The position numbers were made by a program, and so were the translations under genes. The notes below the pieces were generated by a model. That model did not search any database. It was not told the DNA's origin and saw only the letters and a program-made list of their open reading frames with translations. Positions 8,074 through 16,400 of a stretch of 49,787 nt of DNA are shown one piece after another. The DNA is from Gammaproteobacteria bacterium (GTDB lineage: Bacteria; Pseudomonadota; Gammaproteobacteria; Pseudomonadales; Halieaceae): contig JAUIEP010000016.1 of assembly GCA_030428835.1 (NCBI GenBank), forward strand, positions 1-49,787, read 5' to 3'. Numbering within the stretch: position 1 is the stretch's first letter; every line of letters begins with the position of its first letter.

Positions 8074-9264
8074 ATGAAAGTGGAATGGAAAGACGACACC
8101 CCGCGCAAGATCCAGTCCTTCGCAGGCGCGGACTACCCCCGCGAAAACCCGGACCTCGAGGACCTCCTGACCGGCCCGGATGTGGACCACATCGCGGAGA
8201 TCTTCCAGACCCCGCTGACCGGGTCCTACAACTGGGATTACAAGGTGCAGGACGATCGCATCAAGAAGCTGTATGACCTCGGCAAGCAGCTCAACTGGGA
8301 CCCGGAAATCGATATCGACTGGGACCGCCCCTGGCCGGAGGAAACGCGTTCTCCCGAGATGATGAACCTGCACGACTACGAGCCCTACCTCGCGATGGAC
8401 GAGAAGACCCGCGACGAGTTCTGGCTGCACATGAACGCCTGGAGCCTGTCGCAGTTCCTGCACGGTGAGCAGGGTGCGCTGTTGGTCGCCTCCCAGTTGT
8501 GTTCCTGCGCCCCGACACTGAACGCAAAACTCTACGCCGGTTCGCAGACCTTCGACGAGGCGCGCCACGTGGAGGTGTTCAACAAGTACCTGCAGAAGCG
8601 CATCGGCATGATGTACCCGATCAACACGCACCTGAAGGCGATCATCGACAAGATCCTCACTGACCCGCGCTGGGACATGAAGTTCATCGGCATGCAGATC
8701 GTGATCGAAGGCCTGGCGCTGTCTGCTTTCGCTACCACGCGCGAGACCACCCCGGACCCGATCCTCAAGGACGTGGTCTACCTGGTGACCCGCGACGAAG
8801 CGCGCCACGTGACGTTTGGCGTCAATTACCTCGAGGAGTTTGTGCAGACGCTGTCGGAAGAGGAGCGCGAGGAACGCGCGCTGTTCGCGTACGAGGCGTG
8901 CGCCATCAGCCGCGAGCGCCTGGTGGCAACCGATGTCTTCCGCCACTTCGGCTGGGACGTGGAAGAGGCGCGGCACAAGGTGCTGGACGGCTTCGTGATG
9001 TCGACCTTCCGCAACCTGCTGTTCCAGCGGGTCATCCCGAACCTCAACCGCATCGGCCTGCTCACCGACAACGTGCGACCCAAGTTCGAGGAACTCGGTA
9101 TCCTGGAGTACGAGAACCTGGCCACCGACGGCGACATCGACTGGTCTTCCCTGGAGCGGCCGCTCGACACGGGCGAGGCGCAGGCCTACGAGCAGGAAAT
9201 GCTGGCGGAGTTCGCCAAGAAACACGAGGAGCACACGCAGCAGCAGGCCAGCAGCGCCGCCTGA
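8074..9264 (+). CDS. Ferritin-like diiron-carboxylate protein
   Basis: A 396-residue soluble protein with a complete diiron ligand set arranged as in the R2/ferritin-like four-helix bundle. The ligands are Glu132 (HGEQGALL), Glu162 and His165 (DEARH), Glu212 (VIEGLAL), then Glu242 and His245 (a second DEARH). The two DEARH boxes are 80 residues apart. There is no signal peptide; the tail is Gln/Ala-rich. This layout suggests an oxidase or oxygenase (R2-like or AurF-like) and not iron storage, but the substrate cannot be read from the sequence. The ATG at 8074 is the only sensible start, although its ribosome-binding site is poor. The gene diverges from the AraC regulator and ends at a strong bidirectional terminator. 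Confidence 0.8.
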   Translation: MKVEWKDDTPRKIQSFAGADYPRENPDLEDLLTGPDVDHIAEIFQTPLTGSYNWDYKVQDDRIKKLYDLGKQLNWDPEIDIDWDRPWPEETRSPEMMNLHDYEPYLAMDEKTRDEFWLHMNAWSLSQFLHGEQGALLVASQLCSCAPTLNAKLYAGSQTFDEARHVEVFNKYLQKRIGMMYPINTHLKAIIDKILTDPRWDMKFIGMQIVIEGLALSAFATTRETTPDPILKDVVYLVTRDEARHVTFGVNYLEEFVQTLSEEEREERALFAYEACAISRERLVATDVFRHFGWDVEEARHKVLDGFVMSTFRNLLFQRVIPNLNRIGLLTDNVRPKFEELGILEYENLATDGDIDWSSLERPLDTGEAQAYEQEMLAEFAKKHEEHTQQQASSAA

Positions 9265-9281
9265 GCAAAACACGCGCGCAC

Positions 9282-9310
9282 AAAAAAGCCGGCTTCGAGC
9301 CGGCTTTTTT
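9282..9310. terminator. Bidirectional intrinsic terminator
   Basis: A perfect stem AGCCGGCT/AGCCGGCT with a three-base loop, flanked by six A on one side and six T on the other. It can therefore stop both the plus-strand ferritin-like gene and the minus-strand rpsT. Confidence 0.92.
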
Positions 9311-9336
9311 ACGTCTTGGGGTGTGCTGCGAGGCGC

Positions 9337-9603
9337 TTACGCGCTCAGGGCCTTCACCTGGGCGTTCAGGCGGCTCTTGTGGCGAGCGGCCTTGTTCTTG
9401 TGGATGATGCCCTTGTCGGCCATGCGGTCGATGACCGGGACGGCGCTGGCGTAGGCGGCCTGCGCTGCCTCGGCGTCACCGCCCGCGACGGCGGCGTTGA
9501 CCTTCTTGATCTCGGTGCGCACCAGGGAGCGCAGGCTGGCGTTGTGGGCGCGGCGCTTGACGATCTGGCGTGCGCGCTTGCGGGCTTGTGCTGAATTTGC
9601 CAC
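9337..9603 (-). CDS. rpsT: 30S ribosomal protein S20
   Basis: An 88-residue basic protein that binds 16S rRNA in the body of the small subunit. The family start [13 protein letters not shown] and the segments [13 protein letters not shown] and [17 protein letters not shown] are clear, and the length is typical. It has its own strong promoter (9641-9669) and ends at the shared terminator at 9282-9310, so it is probably monocistronic, as in other gammaproteobacteria. Confidence 0.98.
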   Translation of the reverse strand: MANSAQARKRARQIVKRRAHNASLRSLVRTEIKKVNAAVAGGDAEAAQAAYASAVPVIDRMADKGIIHKNKAARHKSRLNAQVKALSA

Positions 9604-9640
9604 GTGGATTGCCTCGGGGGTGTGGTTTTAAAGAGGCGCG

Positions 9641-9669
9641 ATTATTCACATTGGCCCCAACCTTGTCAA
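9641..9669 (-). promoter_or_regulatory. Sigma70 promoter of rpsT
   Basis: On the minus strand a perfect TTGACA (9669-9664) and AATAAT (9646-9641) are separated by 17 bases. Transcription would start near 9634, about 30 bases before the rpsT ATG. A strong promoter suits a ribosomal protein gene. Confidence 0.75.
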
Positions 9670-9709
9670 CCGGACCCCCGCTGGTGGCAGCCGCGCCCGG
9701 CTGGGGTAT

Positions 9710-9725
9710 ACTAATGGCTATTAGT
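9710..9725. promoter_or_regulatory. Candidate TetR operator at the regulator's start
   Basis: The perfect dyad ACTAAT-GGCT-ATTAGT overlaps the first possible start codon of the TetR gene and abuts a TATACT -10-like element (9707-9712). This placement is typical of autorepression. No good -35 element is seen. Confidence 0.4.
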
Positions 9726-10370
9726 CAATCCGTTCCCGTTCCCATGGAATCCTCCGCCGCCAGCGCAGAAGACAACCGCAGCACCGCCGATCGCATCCTC
9801 GACGCGGCTGAAGACCTGTTTGCCGAGAAGGGCTACAGCGCGACGTCGCTGGGGGACGTGGCGGATCGGGTGGGTATCCGCTCGCCCAGCCTGTACAACC
9901 ACTTCAAGAACAAGGAAGCCCTGTACGAGGCGGTACTGGAGCGCCTGCTGCGGGACTTCTCCGCGCCCCTGCTGGAACTCGAGGGCGGCCCGGTGACGCA
10001 GGAGCGGGTGTTCTACTGGCTCGAGGCGATCGTGCGCCAGCACCACTCCAACCCTAACCTCGCCCGCCTGCTACAGCACGCGGCGTTGTCGGGCGGCCCG
10101 CATACCAACGAGCTCATCGATCAGCTCTTCCGCCCCATGTTCCAGCCCGCCGACCGGATGGAGGGCAAGGACCTGTCGGTGATCGAGGACAGCGGTCTGC
10201 AGCCGTGGGCGGTCATGGCGTTCAACAACCTGGTTATGTCCTACGTGACCATGGCGCCGATGTACCGCGACCTGCTCGGCCAGGACCCGTTCAGCGAAGA
10301 AGCCCTCGAAAACCAGCTCAGCCTGATAAAAATCCTGCTCAAAGCTGTATTTGAATACAGGGGCGACTAG
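9714..10370 (+). CDS. TetR-family transcriptional regulator
   Basis: A regulator of 218 residues if started at 9714. The N-terminal HTH is standard: ADRILDAAEDLFAEKGYSATSL, then VADRVGIRSPSLYNHFKNKEAL. The C-terminal helical ligand-binding domain is not assignable. The start is uncertain. The ATG at 9714 has GGGG 8 bases upstream but lies inside a TATACT/dyad element; the ATG at 9744 would follow a transcription start placed there but lacks a ribosome-binding site. The gene is followed 24 bases later by a tyrosine phosphatase gene, which it may control together with itself. The inducer is unknown. Confidence 0.88.
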   Translation: MAISQSVPVPMESSAASAEDNRSTADRILDAAEDLFAEKGYSATSLGDVADRVGIRSPSLYNHFKNKEALYEAVLERLLRDFSAPLLELEGGPVTQERVFYWLEAIVRQHHSNPNLARLLQHAALSGGPHTNELIDQLFRPMFQPADRMEGKDLSVIEDSGLQPWAVMAFNNLVMSYVTMAPMYRDLLGQDPFSEEALENQLSLIKILLKAVFEYRGD

Positions 10371-10394
10371 CGCCCCATCAAGCGGTGCCTGCCC

Positions 10395-11393
10395 ATGTTG
10401 ATCACTGACTCCGTACATATCTGGCGTGAGCCCGACGGCGACTACCACATCGAGTGGGAGGCCAGTCATCCGGGCACCAAGGTGACGGTCGAGCCCATCG
10501 CGGCGGACGGCGGGGTGACCGCGCACTACGACGAGTCGGCCGCCCGCGCCCGCCTTGCCGGCCTGCCCATGGGCCTGCGCCACACCTTCCTGCTGCGCGA
10601 TGAGCACGGCAACGAATACCGGGCCATGGAGCGCCGCCTCGGCATGGCGGGCACGCCCAACTTTCGCGACTTCGGCGGCTACGGCACCAAGGACGGCAGG
10701 CGCGTGAAGTGGGGTTACCTGTTCCGCTCGGGCCAGTTGTCGGCGCTCAGTGAGTCGGACATCGAACTGCTCGACAGCCTGCAGCTGGACCTGATCTGCG
10801 ATTTCCGCCGGGTGGAGGAACAGGAGAGCGAGCCCAGCCTGCTCCCCGCGCTGCGCCGGCCGCGCATCGCCAGCCTGCCCATCGTCCCCGGCAGCAATGC
10901 GCGCTTCTTCGAGGAGGCCGAGGGCCAGATGAACGCGGGCCCCGCGGCGATGTACGAGTTCATGGTGGAGATCAACCGCGACTTCGCCGAGGAGCAGACC
11001 GAGACCTATTCGCGCATGTTCCGCGAGATCCTCGACATCGATAACGCCCGTTTTCTGGTGCACTGCGCGGCGGGCAAGGATCGCACCGGGTTCGCGGCGG
11101 CGCTGGTGCTCCTGGCGCTGGGTGTGCCCGAGGAAGTGGTCATGTCGGACTACCTGCTCACCCGGCGTTATTTCCATCCGCAGGAACAGATCGACCGCCT
11201 GCGCCGGAAGTACGACATGGAGCAGATGGACCCTGCGGCCATCGTGCCCATGCTGGAAGTCCACGAGGCGTACCTCGAGCGGGCGCTGGCGGCGATCGCG
11301 ATGTCCTATCCCTCGCTGGAGGCCTACCTCGACGAGGCGCTCGGCGTGGGCGCGCCCGAAGTCGCAGAGCTGAAGCGCCGTTACCTGGACTAG
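10395..11393 (+). CDS. Tyrosine-protein phosphatase
   Basis: A 332-residue cysteine phosphatase of the bacterial Y_phosphatase3 type. The active-site loop HCAAGKDRTG gives nucleophile Cys224 and Arg230 (CX5R, with the KDR typical of this family). The upstream NFRDFGGYGTKDGRRVKWGYLFRS segment (about residues 95-118) is the second family hallmark. The first 85 residues form an extra N-terminal domain, probably beta-rich. Related enzymes act on phosphotyrosine or phosphoinositides; the substrate here is unknown. It lies 24 bases after the TetR gene, so the two probably form an operon. Confidence 0.9.
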   Translation: MLITDSVHIWREPDGDYHIEWEASHPGTKVTVEPIAADGGVTAHYDESAARARLAGLPMGLRHTFLLRDEHGNEYRAMERRLGMAGTPNFRDFGGYGTKDGRRVKWGYLFRSGQLSALSESDIELLDSLQLDLICDFRRVEEQESEPSLLPALRRPRIASLPIVPGSNARFFEEAEGQMNAGPAAMYEFMVEINRDFAEEQTETYSRMFREILDIDNARFLVHCAAGKDRTGFAAALVLLALGVPEEVVMSDYLLTRRYFHPQEQIDRLRRKYDMEQMDPAAIVPMLEVHEAYLERALAAIAMSYPSLEAYLDEALGVGAPEVAELKRRYLD

Positions 11394-11431
11394 TCCCGCT
11401 CCCGATGTCCGGCATCTCGGCGCGCCTGTAG

Positions 11432-11449
11432 GGTCGAATTCATTCGACC
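11432..11449. repeat. 18-base palindromic repeat, copy 1
   Basis: GGTCGAATTCATTCGACC is nearly a perfect palindrome. A reverse-complement copy lies at 11503-11520 and an identical copy at 43923-43940. With copy 2 it forms a larger inverted pair about 90 bases long, just downstream of the phosphatase gene. Confidence 0.85.
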
Positions 11450-11502
11450 TGGAAACGAACTCTCGCTCCTTGACGGTGCCCGGTATCGAGAACCGCGTGC
11501 CA

Positions 11503-11520
11503 GGTCGAATGAATTCGACC
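11503..11520. repeat. 18-base palindromic repeat, copy 2 (inverted)
   Basis: GGTCGAATGAATTCGACC is the exact reverse complement of copy 1. The flanks CCA and TGG extend the match. The intervening 53 bases show no coding potential. Confidence 0.85.
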
Positions 11521-11551
11521 CCCCAGGGCTGGGCGGCTGCAGTTTTTCAGG

Positions 11552-11589
11552 CATAAAAAAAGGCCAGCGCAATGCTGGCCTCTTTTTAT
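11552..11589. terminator. Bidirectional intrinsic terminator
   Basis: The stem AGGCCAGC/GCTGGCCT (11561-11581) is preceded by seven A and followed by TTTTT. It can end the plus-strand phosphatase transcript and the minus-strand gene at 11605-11877. Confidence 0.88.
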
Positions 11590-11604
11590 GCCTTCGCAGG
11601 CCAC

Positions 11605-11877
11605 TCAGGCGGCTTTACACGCGGCCTTGGCTGCCTTGATCTGGCGCTTCTCGCAGTCCTCGCTGTCGGCCTTGCCCACGCACCACTTGCGGCGGTTGTC
11701 CCAGGCGGTCAGCTCGGCGGTGCGGCCGTTGGAGCACTTCACCGTGAACGAGGAGTACTCGCTGCCGTCGGCGTCTTCCGCGTTGGCGTTGAATACGATA
11801 CTGGTGGGTTTGGCGGCCATGACGCCGGCGGCGAAGGTCATAAGAACGGCAGCAACGGCCGTGACCAGGATTTTCAT
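11605..11877 (-). CDS. Small secreted cysteine-containing protein, function unknown
   Basis: A 90-residue protein with a clear Sec signal peptide: MKI, a hydrophobic core of about 15 residues, then AMA before AKP. The mature part of about 68 residues has four cysteines (in VKCSNG, RKWCVG, SEDCEK and KAACKAA), enough for two disulphides in the periplasm or outside the cell, and a basic Lys/Ala-rich tail. I recognise no family. It stands alone between a terminator and a 267-base gene-free gap, so it is probably a single-gene unit. Confidence 0.7.
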   Translation of the reverse strand: MKILVTAVAAVLMTFAAGVMAAKPTSIVFNANAEDADGSEYSSFTVKCSNGRTAELTAWDNRRKWCVGKADSEDCEKRQIKAAKAACKAA

Positions 11878-12144
11878 AACAAGTCCCTCAAAATATATAT
11901 CGCTATGGAAGTGCCGTGGCTATGGTGCAACGGCGGGAGGATTATACGGGGCGTCGTGTGACCCCGATGAGTGAACTATTCCTCACAAACAGCAGGGGTG
12001 GCCGGGCGACAAGCGGACTATTGCGTAACTTATTGAATAATAATGATATTTTACTTATGAGATCGCCCCGGCGGGGCATTAAGCTTCGTTAATCTTCGCC
12101 CCGGGTTGTGTCATGTGCGGGCTACCCTATGCGGGCCACCCGCC

Positions 12145-12366
12145 TCAGGCGAGGAAGATCAGGACCCAGCCGACAATTGCGACCAGGATGGCCTCGCCGG
12201 CCTTGTCGAGGCGCGCGAGCGCGTAGAGGTAGGACAGTGGCGGCAGGAAGATCGTGCACAGGCCCCAGGTGTAATCCTCTTTCCAGGCCACGATCAATAA
12301 CACCACCCAGCTGACCAGCAGGCAGGCTACGCCGTAGGTCGCGAGAGTTGCGGATGCTGCTTCCAT
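12145..12366 (-). CDS. Small membrane protein, function unknown
   Basis: A 73-residue protein with two or three predicted transmembrane segments: roughly residues 9-27 (YGVACLLVSWVVLLIVAW), a short hydrophobic stretch near LCTIFLPPLSYLYAL, and the C-terminal ILVAIVGWVLIFLA. A charged loop KEDYTW lies between the first two. RBS-like GAGGTGAAAC lies just upstream of the ATG. No family is recognised. Upstream genes face away from it, so it is probably transcribed alone. Confidence 0.6.
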   Translation of the reverse strand: MEAASATLATYGVACLLVSWVVLLIVAWKEDYTWGLCTIFLPPLSYLYALARLDKAGEAILVAIVGWVLIFLA

Positions 12367-12488
12367 GTTTCACCTCTGGACGAGTCGACTGGTTGAACGA
12401 CAAATGCGGTGGCGCAGGTTAGCAGAAAGCCCCTGCCAAGTCAGCGCTGACGTGCTGCTCACGACGCCGCCGCGCCCGCTTTGGGCCA

Positions 12489-13724
12489 GTGACTAAGGGG
12501 GTGAATTTGGGTAAGGTGGTTCGCCGCCCGACCCTTCGCACTGCAACCGGACCTGCCTACTTGACGGACCCTTTTGCCGACATCCGTCCCTACCGTGACG
12601 ATGAAGTAGCCGCCGTGCTCGCGCGCCTGCTCGATGACCGGGAATTCCTCGATGCCATAGCAACATTCCGCCTTGGCGCGCTGGCCGGTGTGCTGCCTGC
12701 ACTGTGGCGGCCGCTGGTGCGCTTCGCGCTCCGCCGCGAGGTGCGGGGAGTCAATGACGTGGCCAGTATGCAGGAGGTCATCGAGTCGTACATGGACCGC
12801 ATGATCGAGCAGTCCACCCGCGGCTTCAGCGTGTCGGGCCTGGAGGGGCTTGAGCCGGGCCGGGCCTACCTGTTCATGAGCAATCACCGCGACATCACCC
12901 TCGACCCGGCCTTCACCAATTACGCCCTGCACACGTCGGGTCGCGACACGGTGCGCATCGCCATCGGCGACAACCTGCTCACCAAGCCGTGGACCTCCGA
13001 CCTGATGCGCCTGAACAAGAGTTTCATTGTCAAACGCTCCGTGTCCGGCCCGCGGGAACTGCTCGCGGCATCCAGGACCCTGTCGCAATACATCCGCCAC
13101 TCCATCGAGCAGGACAACGCCCCGGTCTGGATAGCCCAGCGCGAGGGCCGCGCCAAGGACGGCGTGGACCGCACCGAGCCCGTGATCATCAAGATGCTGT
13201 CCATGAGCCGGGACAAGGGCTCGGAGAGTTTCGAGGAGCACATGCGGGCCCTGCGTATCGTGCCCGTGTCCATCTCCTATGAACTGGATCCCTGCGACGG
13301 CGCCAAGGCGCGCGAACTGCACCACATCGCCACGACGGGCAGCTACCAGAAGGCCGAGCAGGAAGACCTCGCGTCCATCGCGCTCGGCATCTCGGGCGAC
13401 AAGGGGCGCGTGCACGTGACCTTCGGCTCACCGCTGGCGCCGGACCTCGATTCACCGGATGCGGTCGCCGCGGCGATCGATGCCCAGGTAATCGCCGGCT
13501 TCTGCCTGCACCCGACCAACTTGTACGCCTATCGTCGCCTGCATGGCAGGGACGCGGAACTGCCCGGCGATCTCTACGCAGAGGATGGCGACGTCACTGA
13601 GGCGCAGTTCAACGCGCGTATCGACGCGCTGCCCGCGGAACACCGCGACTACGCCCTCGGCATCTACGCCAACGCGGTCGTCAGCAAATTGTCCGTCGGG
13701 GAGGGTGGCTGCAGCCCTTGCTGA
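12489..13724 (+). CDS. Acyltransferase, 1-acylglycerol-3-phosphate acyltransferase-like
   Basis: A 411-residue protein of the PlsC/PlsB-like acyltransferase superfamily, which moves acyl groups to glycerol lipids at the membrane. The catalytic box is SNHRDITLDP (His133). The His-to-Asp139 spacing is one residue longer than the classic HX4D, although Asp135 could serve. Further motifs are NKSFIVKRS and a substrate-binding region APVWIAQREGRAKDG. The start is uncertain: GTG at 12489 opens the frame, while TTG at 12507 has AAGGGGG 5 bases upstream. It overlaps the helicase gene by 7 bases, a pairing with no obvious shared role. Exact acyl acceptor unknown. Confidence 0.82.
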   Translation: MTKGVNLGKVVRRPTLRTATGPAYLTDPFADIRPYRDDEVAAVLARLLDDREFLDAIATFRLGALAGVLPALWRPLVRFALRREVRGVNDVASMQEVIESYMDRMIEQSTRGFSVSGLEGLEPGRAYLFMSNHRDITLDPAFTNYALHTSGRDTVRIAIGDNLLTKPWTSDLMRLNKSFIVKRSVSGPRELLAASRTLSQYIRHSIEQDNAPVWIAQREGRAKDGVDRTEPVIIKMLSMSRDKGSESFEEHMRALRIVPVSISYELDPCDGAKARELHHIATTGSYQKAEQEDLASIALGISGDKGRVHVTFGSPLAPDLDSPDAVAAAIDAQVIAGFCLHPTNLYAYRRLHGRDAELPGDLYAEDGDVTEAQFNARIDALPAEHRDYALGIYANAVVSKLSVGEGGCSPC

Positions 13725-15829
13725 GCGAGGAACTGAAGGACGCGATCCGCGACGCCTACAACGCGATCATCGAGCACAAGTCGCTGACCGCACGCTGGGG
13801 CCAGCGCCAGATGATCGCCGAGATAGCGAACACGCTCGCGCGCATCCCCGAGTCCGGCGAACCGCAGGAACCACCCGTGTGTGTTATCGAGGCGGGCACG
13901 GGCACCGGCAAGACGATCGCCTACGCCGTCGCGGCCATCCCCATGGCCCAGGCGCTGGGCAAGCGCCTCGTGGTCTGCACCGCGACGGTGGCGTTGCAGG
14001 AACAGTTCGTCAACAAGGACCTGCCCGATATCCGCGAGGCGAGCGGTCTGCAGTTCAGCTACGCGCTGGCCAAGGGGCGCCGCCGCTACGTGTGCCTTTC
14101 GAAGCTCGACCGGCTCATTGCGGACGGCGGCGACGAGGCGGGGCTGCTCGACCTCTACGCCCAGGAACAGCCCGAGGGCGACGGCTTCGACGCGCTGCCG
14201 TTGTACAACGACATGCTCGACGCCATGGCCCGCGGGCAGTGGGACGGCGACCGCGACAACTGGCCCGACGCCATCCCCGAAAACGCGTGGTTCAACGCCA
14301 CGTCCGATCACGCGCAGTGCTCGGGCAGGCGCTGTCCCAATATCAGCCAGTGCAGTTTCTTCCGCGCGCGGGATGAGCTGCAGAGCGCGGACATTATCGT
14401 GACCAACCACGATCTCGCACTGTCCGACCTCGCCCTCGGCGGCGGCGCGATCCTCGCGCCGCCCGAGGAGAGCATCTACGTCTTCGACGAGGGCCACCAC
14501 CTGCCGGACAAGGCGCTCGATCACTTTGCGAGCTTCTGTCGCATCCCCGCGACCATCGGCTGGCTGGAAGACGCGCAGAAGTCGCTCGCTTCCGCCGCGG
14601 CCGCGCTGGCCCCGCTGGACAGCGCCCAGCGCCTGCTCGCGAAGCTGCCGGAGGAATTGACGTCCGCCGTGGCCAGCCTGCAGGTCGCGGAGCAGGTCGT
14701 GGCAACGCTGTTCGGCGAGATGGATCCCACCGATGCGCGCGACGACCAGCAACTGCGCTTGCCCCACGGCCATGTGCCGCCCTCGCTGATGCAGGTCGCC
14801 ACGACCCTGAAGGGGCAGTTCGAGAACCTCGCGGCCACTCTAGCGCGGCTCGAGACTGTCCTGGAGGAGTCCCTCGAAGACGACTTCGCGGGCGTCGACA
14901 AGGCGGAAGTGGAAACCTGGCATATCAACATCGGCGGTTTGCTCGGGCGCACGGAGGGTGCCTATGCGCTGTGGCAGGACTATGCCGTTACCGGCGAGGG
15001 CGAGGAGCCGCCGCGCGCCCGCTGGCTTACACTGCGCAGCTTCGGCGGTTTCGACCTGCGCTGCAGTCCGGTACTGGCCGCGGAGATCCTCAACGACTGC
15101 CTCTGGTCCCGCGCCGCCGGCGTTATCGTGACGTCCGCCACCATGACGGCGCTGGGCTCGTTCGAGCGCTTTATGCTGCACTCGGGTGCGCCGCGCGACG
15201 CGCGCTACAAGGTCGTGGCCAGCCCCTTCCAGTACGAGAGCGCGACCTTCACCGTGCCGCCGATGGACTGCGACCCGGGCGATGCCGCCGCGCATACCGC
15301 GGCGCTCGTGGAGCAGTTGCCGCGGATCATCGATCGCGGGGAGGGCACCCTCGTATTGTTCTCGTCGCGGCGCCAGATGCTAGATGTGTACGACGGCGTG
15401 AGTGGAGAGTTCGGCGGCGCGCTGCTCATGCAGGGCGACTACAGCAAGCAGGAAATACTGCGCAGGCACCGCGAGGCGATCGACAACGGCGACGGCAGCA
15501 TCATCTTCGGCCTGGCGAGCTTCGCGGAGGGTGTGGACCTGCCCGGCGACTACTGCCGCCACGTGGTGATCGCCAAGATTCCGTTTGCGGTTCCGGACTC
15601 CCCGTTGGAGGCAGCACTCGCGGAATGGGTGGAGAGCCAGGGCCGCAACGCGTTCATGGAGATCAGCGTGCCCGACGCCGCGCTGCGCCTGGTGCAGGCG
15701 AGCGGGCGGTTGTTGCGTACCGAGACAGACACGGGGCGCGTCACGCTGATGGACCGGCGGATCCTGACCAGGCGCTACGGCAGCGCGATACTGAATTCGC
15801 TGCCGCCGTTCAAGCGGCAACTGGGATAG
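13718..15829 (+). CDS. dinG: ATP-dependent DNA helicase, DinG type
   Basis: A 703-residue superfamily 2 (XPD-like) iron-sulfur helicase that unwinds DNA 5' to 3' and helps remove R-loops and repair forks. It has Walker A EAGTGTGKT (residues 58-66), the Walker B/DEAH-like box DEGHH near 257, motif VTSATM, and motif VI QASGRLLRTETDTG. The four cysteines expected to hold a 4Fe-4S cluster are Cys126, Cys201, Cys206 and Cys212, almost the spacing known from E. coli DinG. The start is TTG at 13718, which overlaps the acyltransferase stop by 7 bases and points to translational coupling. No LexA box is evident nearby. Confidence 0.94.
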   Translation: MLSEELKDAIRDAYNAIIEHKSLTARWGQRQMIAEIANTLARIPESGEPQEPPVCVIEAGTGTGKTIAYAVAAIPMAQALGKRLVVCTATVALQEQFVNKDLPDIREASGLQFSYALAKGRRRYVCLSKLDRLIADGGDEAGLLDLYAQEQPEGDGFDALPLYNDMLDAMARGQWDGDRDNWPDAIPENAWFNATSDHAQCSGRRCPNISQCSFFRARDELQSADIIVTNHDLALSDLALGGGAILAPPEESIYVFDEGHHLPDKALDHFASFCRIPATIGWLEDAQKSLASAAAALAPLDSAQRLLAKLPEELTSAVASLQVAEQVVATLFGEMDPTDARDDQQLRLPHGHVPPSLMQVATTLKGQFENLAATLARLETVLEESLEDDFAGVDKAEVETWHINIGGLLGRTEGAYALWQDYAVTGEGEEPPRARWLTLRSFGGFDLRCSPVLAAEILNDCLWSRAAGVIVTSATMTALGSFERFMLHSGAPRDARYKVVASPFQYESATFTVPPMDCDPGDAAAHTAALVEQLPRIIDRGEGTLVLFSSRRQMLDVYDGVSGEFGGALLMQGDYSKQEILRRHREAIDNGDGSIIFGLASFAEGVDLPGDYCRHVVIAKIPFAVPDSPLEAALAEWVESQGRNAFMEISVPDAALRLVQASGRLLRTETDTGRVTLMDRRILTRRYGSAILNSLPPFKRQLG

Positions 15830-15857
15830 CCGGGCGGTTACGGACAGAGGCGGCGGT

Positions 15858-15931
15858 TGGAGCGGGTGATGGGAATCGAACCCACGTTTGAAGCTTGGGA
15901 AGCTCCAGTTCTACCATTGAACTACACCCGC
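15858..15931 (-). tRNA. tRNA-Gly(CCC)
   Basis: A 74-base gene on the minus strand, 5' end at 15931. The acceptor stem GCGGGTG/CACCCGC is perfect, the D-arm is GTTCAATGGTAGAAC, the anticodon loop is TTCCCAA (anticodon CCC), and the T-arm is GGGTTCGATTCCC. The terminal CCA is encoded. The body closely resembles E. coli glyU. Confidence 0.97.
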
Positions 15932-16042
15932 GCGGGGCACAGAGCATAGCCACATCACCACAGCGGGTCAAAGCCGCCCGGCATACGCATGGCGCGTGTT
16001 AAGGTAGGGTCGCACTGTGGCCCGGGCGCCAGGAGAGTTGGA

Positions 16043-16381
16043 TTGAGTACAGCGACGGATATCGCAGCGGTCCTGATCGATATCGAGGCGCAGTTGCGCC
16101 AGCTCGGGCAGTGGGACAAGCTGCCGCCCACCGACACGGCCCTGGCCTCCAGCCAACCCTTCTGCGTCGACACGCTGACCCTGCCCCAGTGGCTGCAGTT
16201 CGTGTTCCTGCCCACCATGTACCGGCTGATGGAAGACGGCGAGCCGTTGCCCGACCGCTGCGGTATCGCGCCCATGGCGGAGGAATACTTTCGCGGCACC
16301 GGGCTCGCCAGCGCCGACCTCATAGGCGCGCTGGTTCAAGTAGATAAACTGCTTTCCGAGGGGACTCCCGGGGCCCACTGA
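16043..16381 (+). CDS. YqcC family protein
   Basis: A 112-residue protein with the YqcC-family layout: an N-terminal helix (VLIDIEAQLRQLGQWD), then SQPFCVDTLTLPQWLQFVFLPTMYRLMEDG, and a C-terminal helix LIGALVQVDKLL. E. coli yqcC neighbours truC, and its role is poorly defined. I chose the TTG at 16043 because AGGAGAG lies 5 bases upstream; an earlier in-frame ATG at 15989 has no such signal and would add residues lacking family character. It lies between a divergent tRNA and the copper-monooxygenase operon. Confidence 0.85.
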   Translation: MSTATDIAAVLIDIEAQLRQLGQWDKLPPTDTALASSQPFCVDTLTLPQWLQFVFLPTMYRLMEDGEPLPDRCGIAPMAEEYFRGTGLASADLIGALVQVDKLLSEGTPGAH

Positions 16382-16400
16382 GGCTAACGGAGGCGTAATG

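Noticed and set aside
12060-12110. Small RNA or terminator at the GC hairpin near 12065
   Set aside because: The short stem GCCCCGGCGGGGC has no T-run and no convincing promoter.
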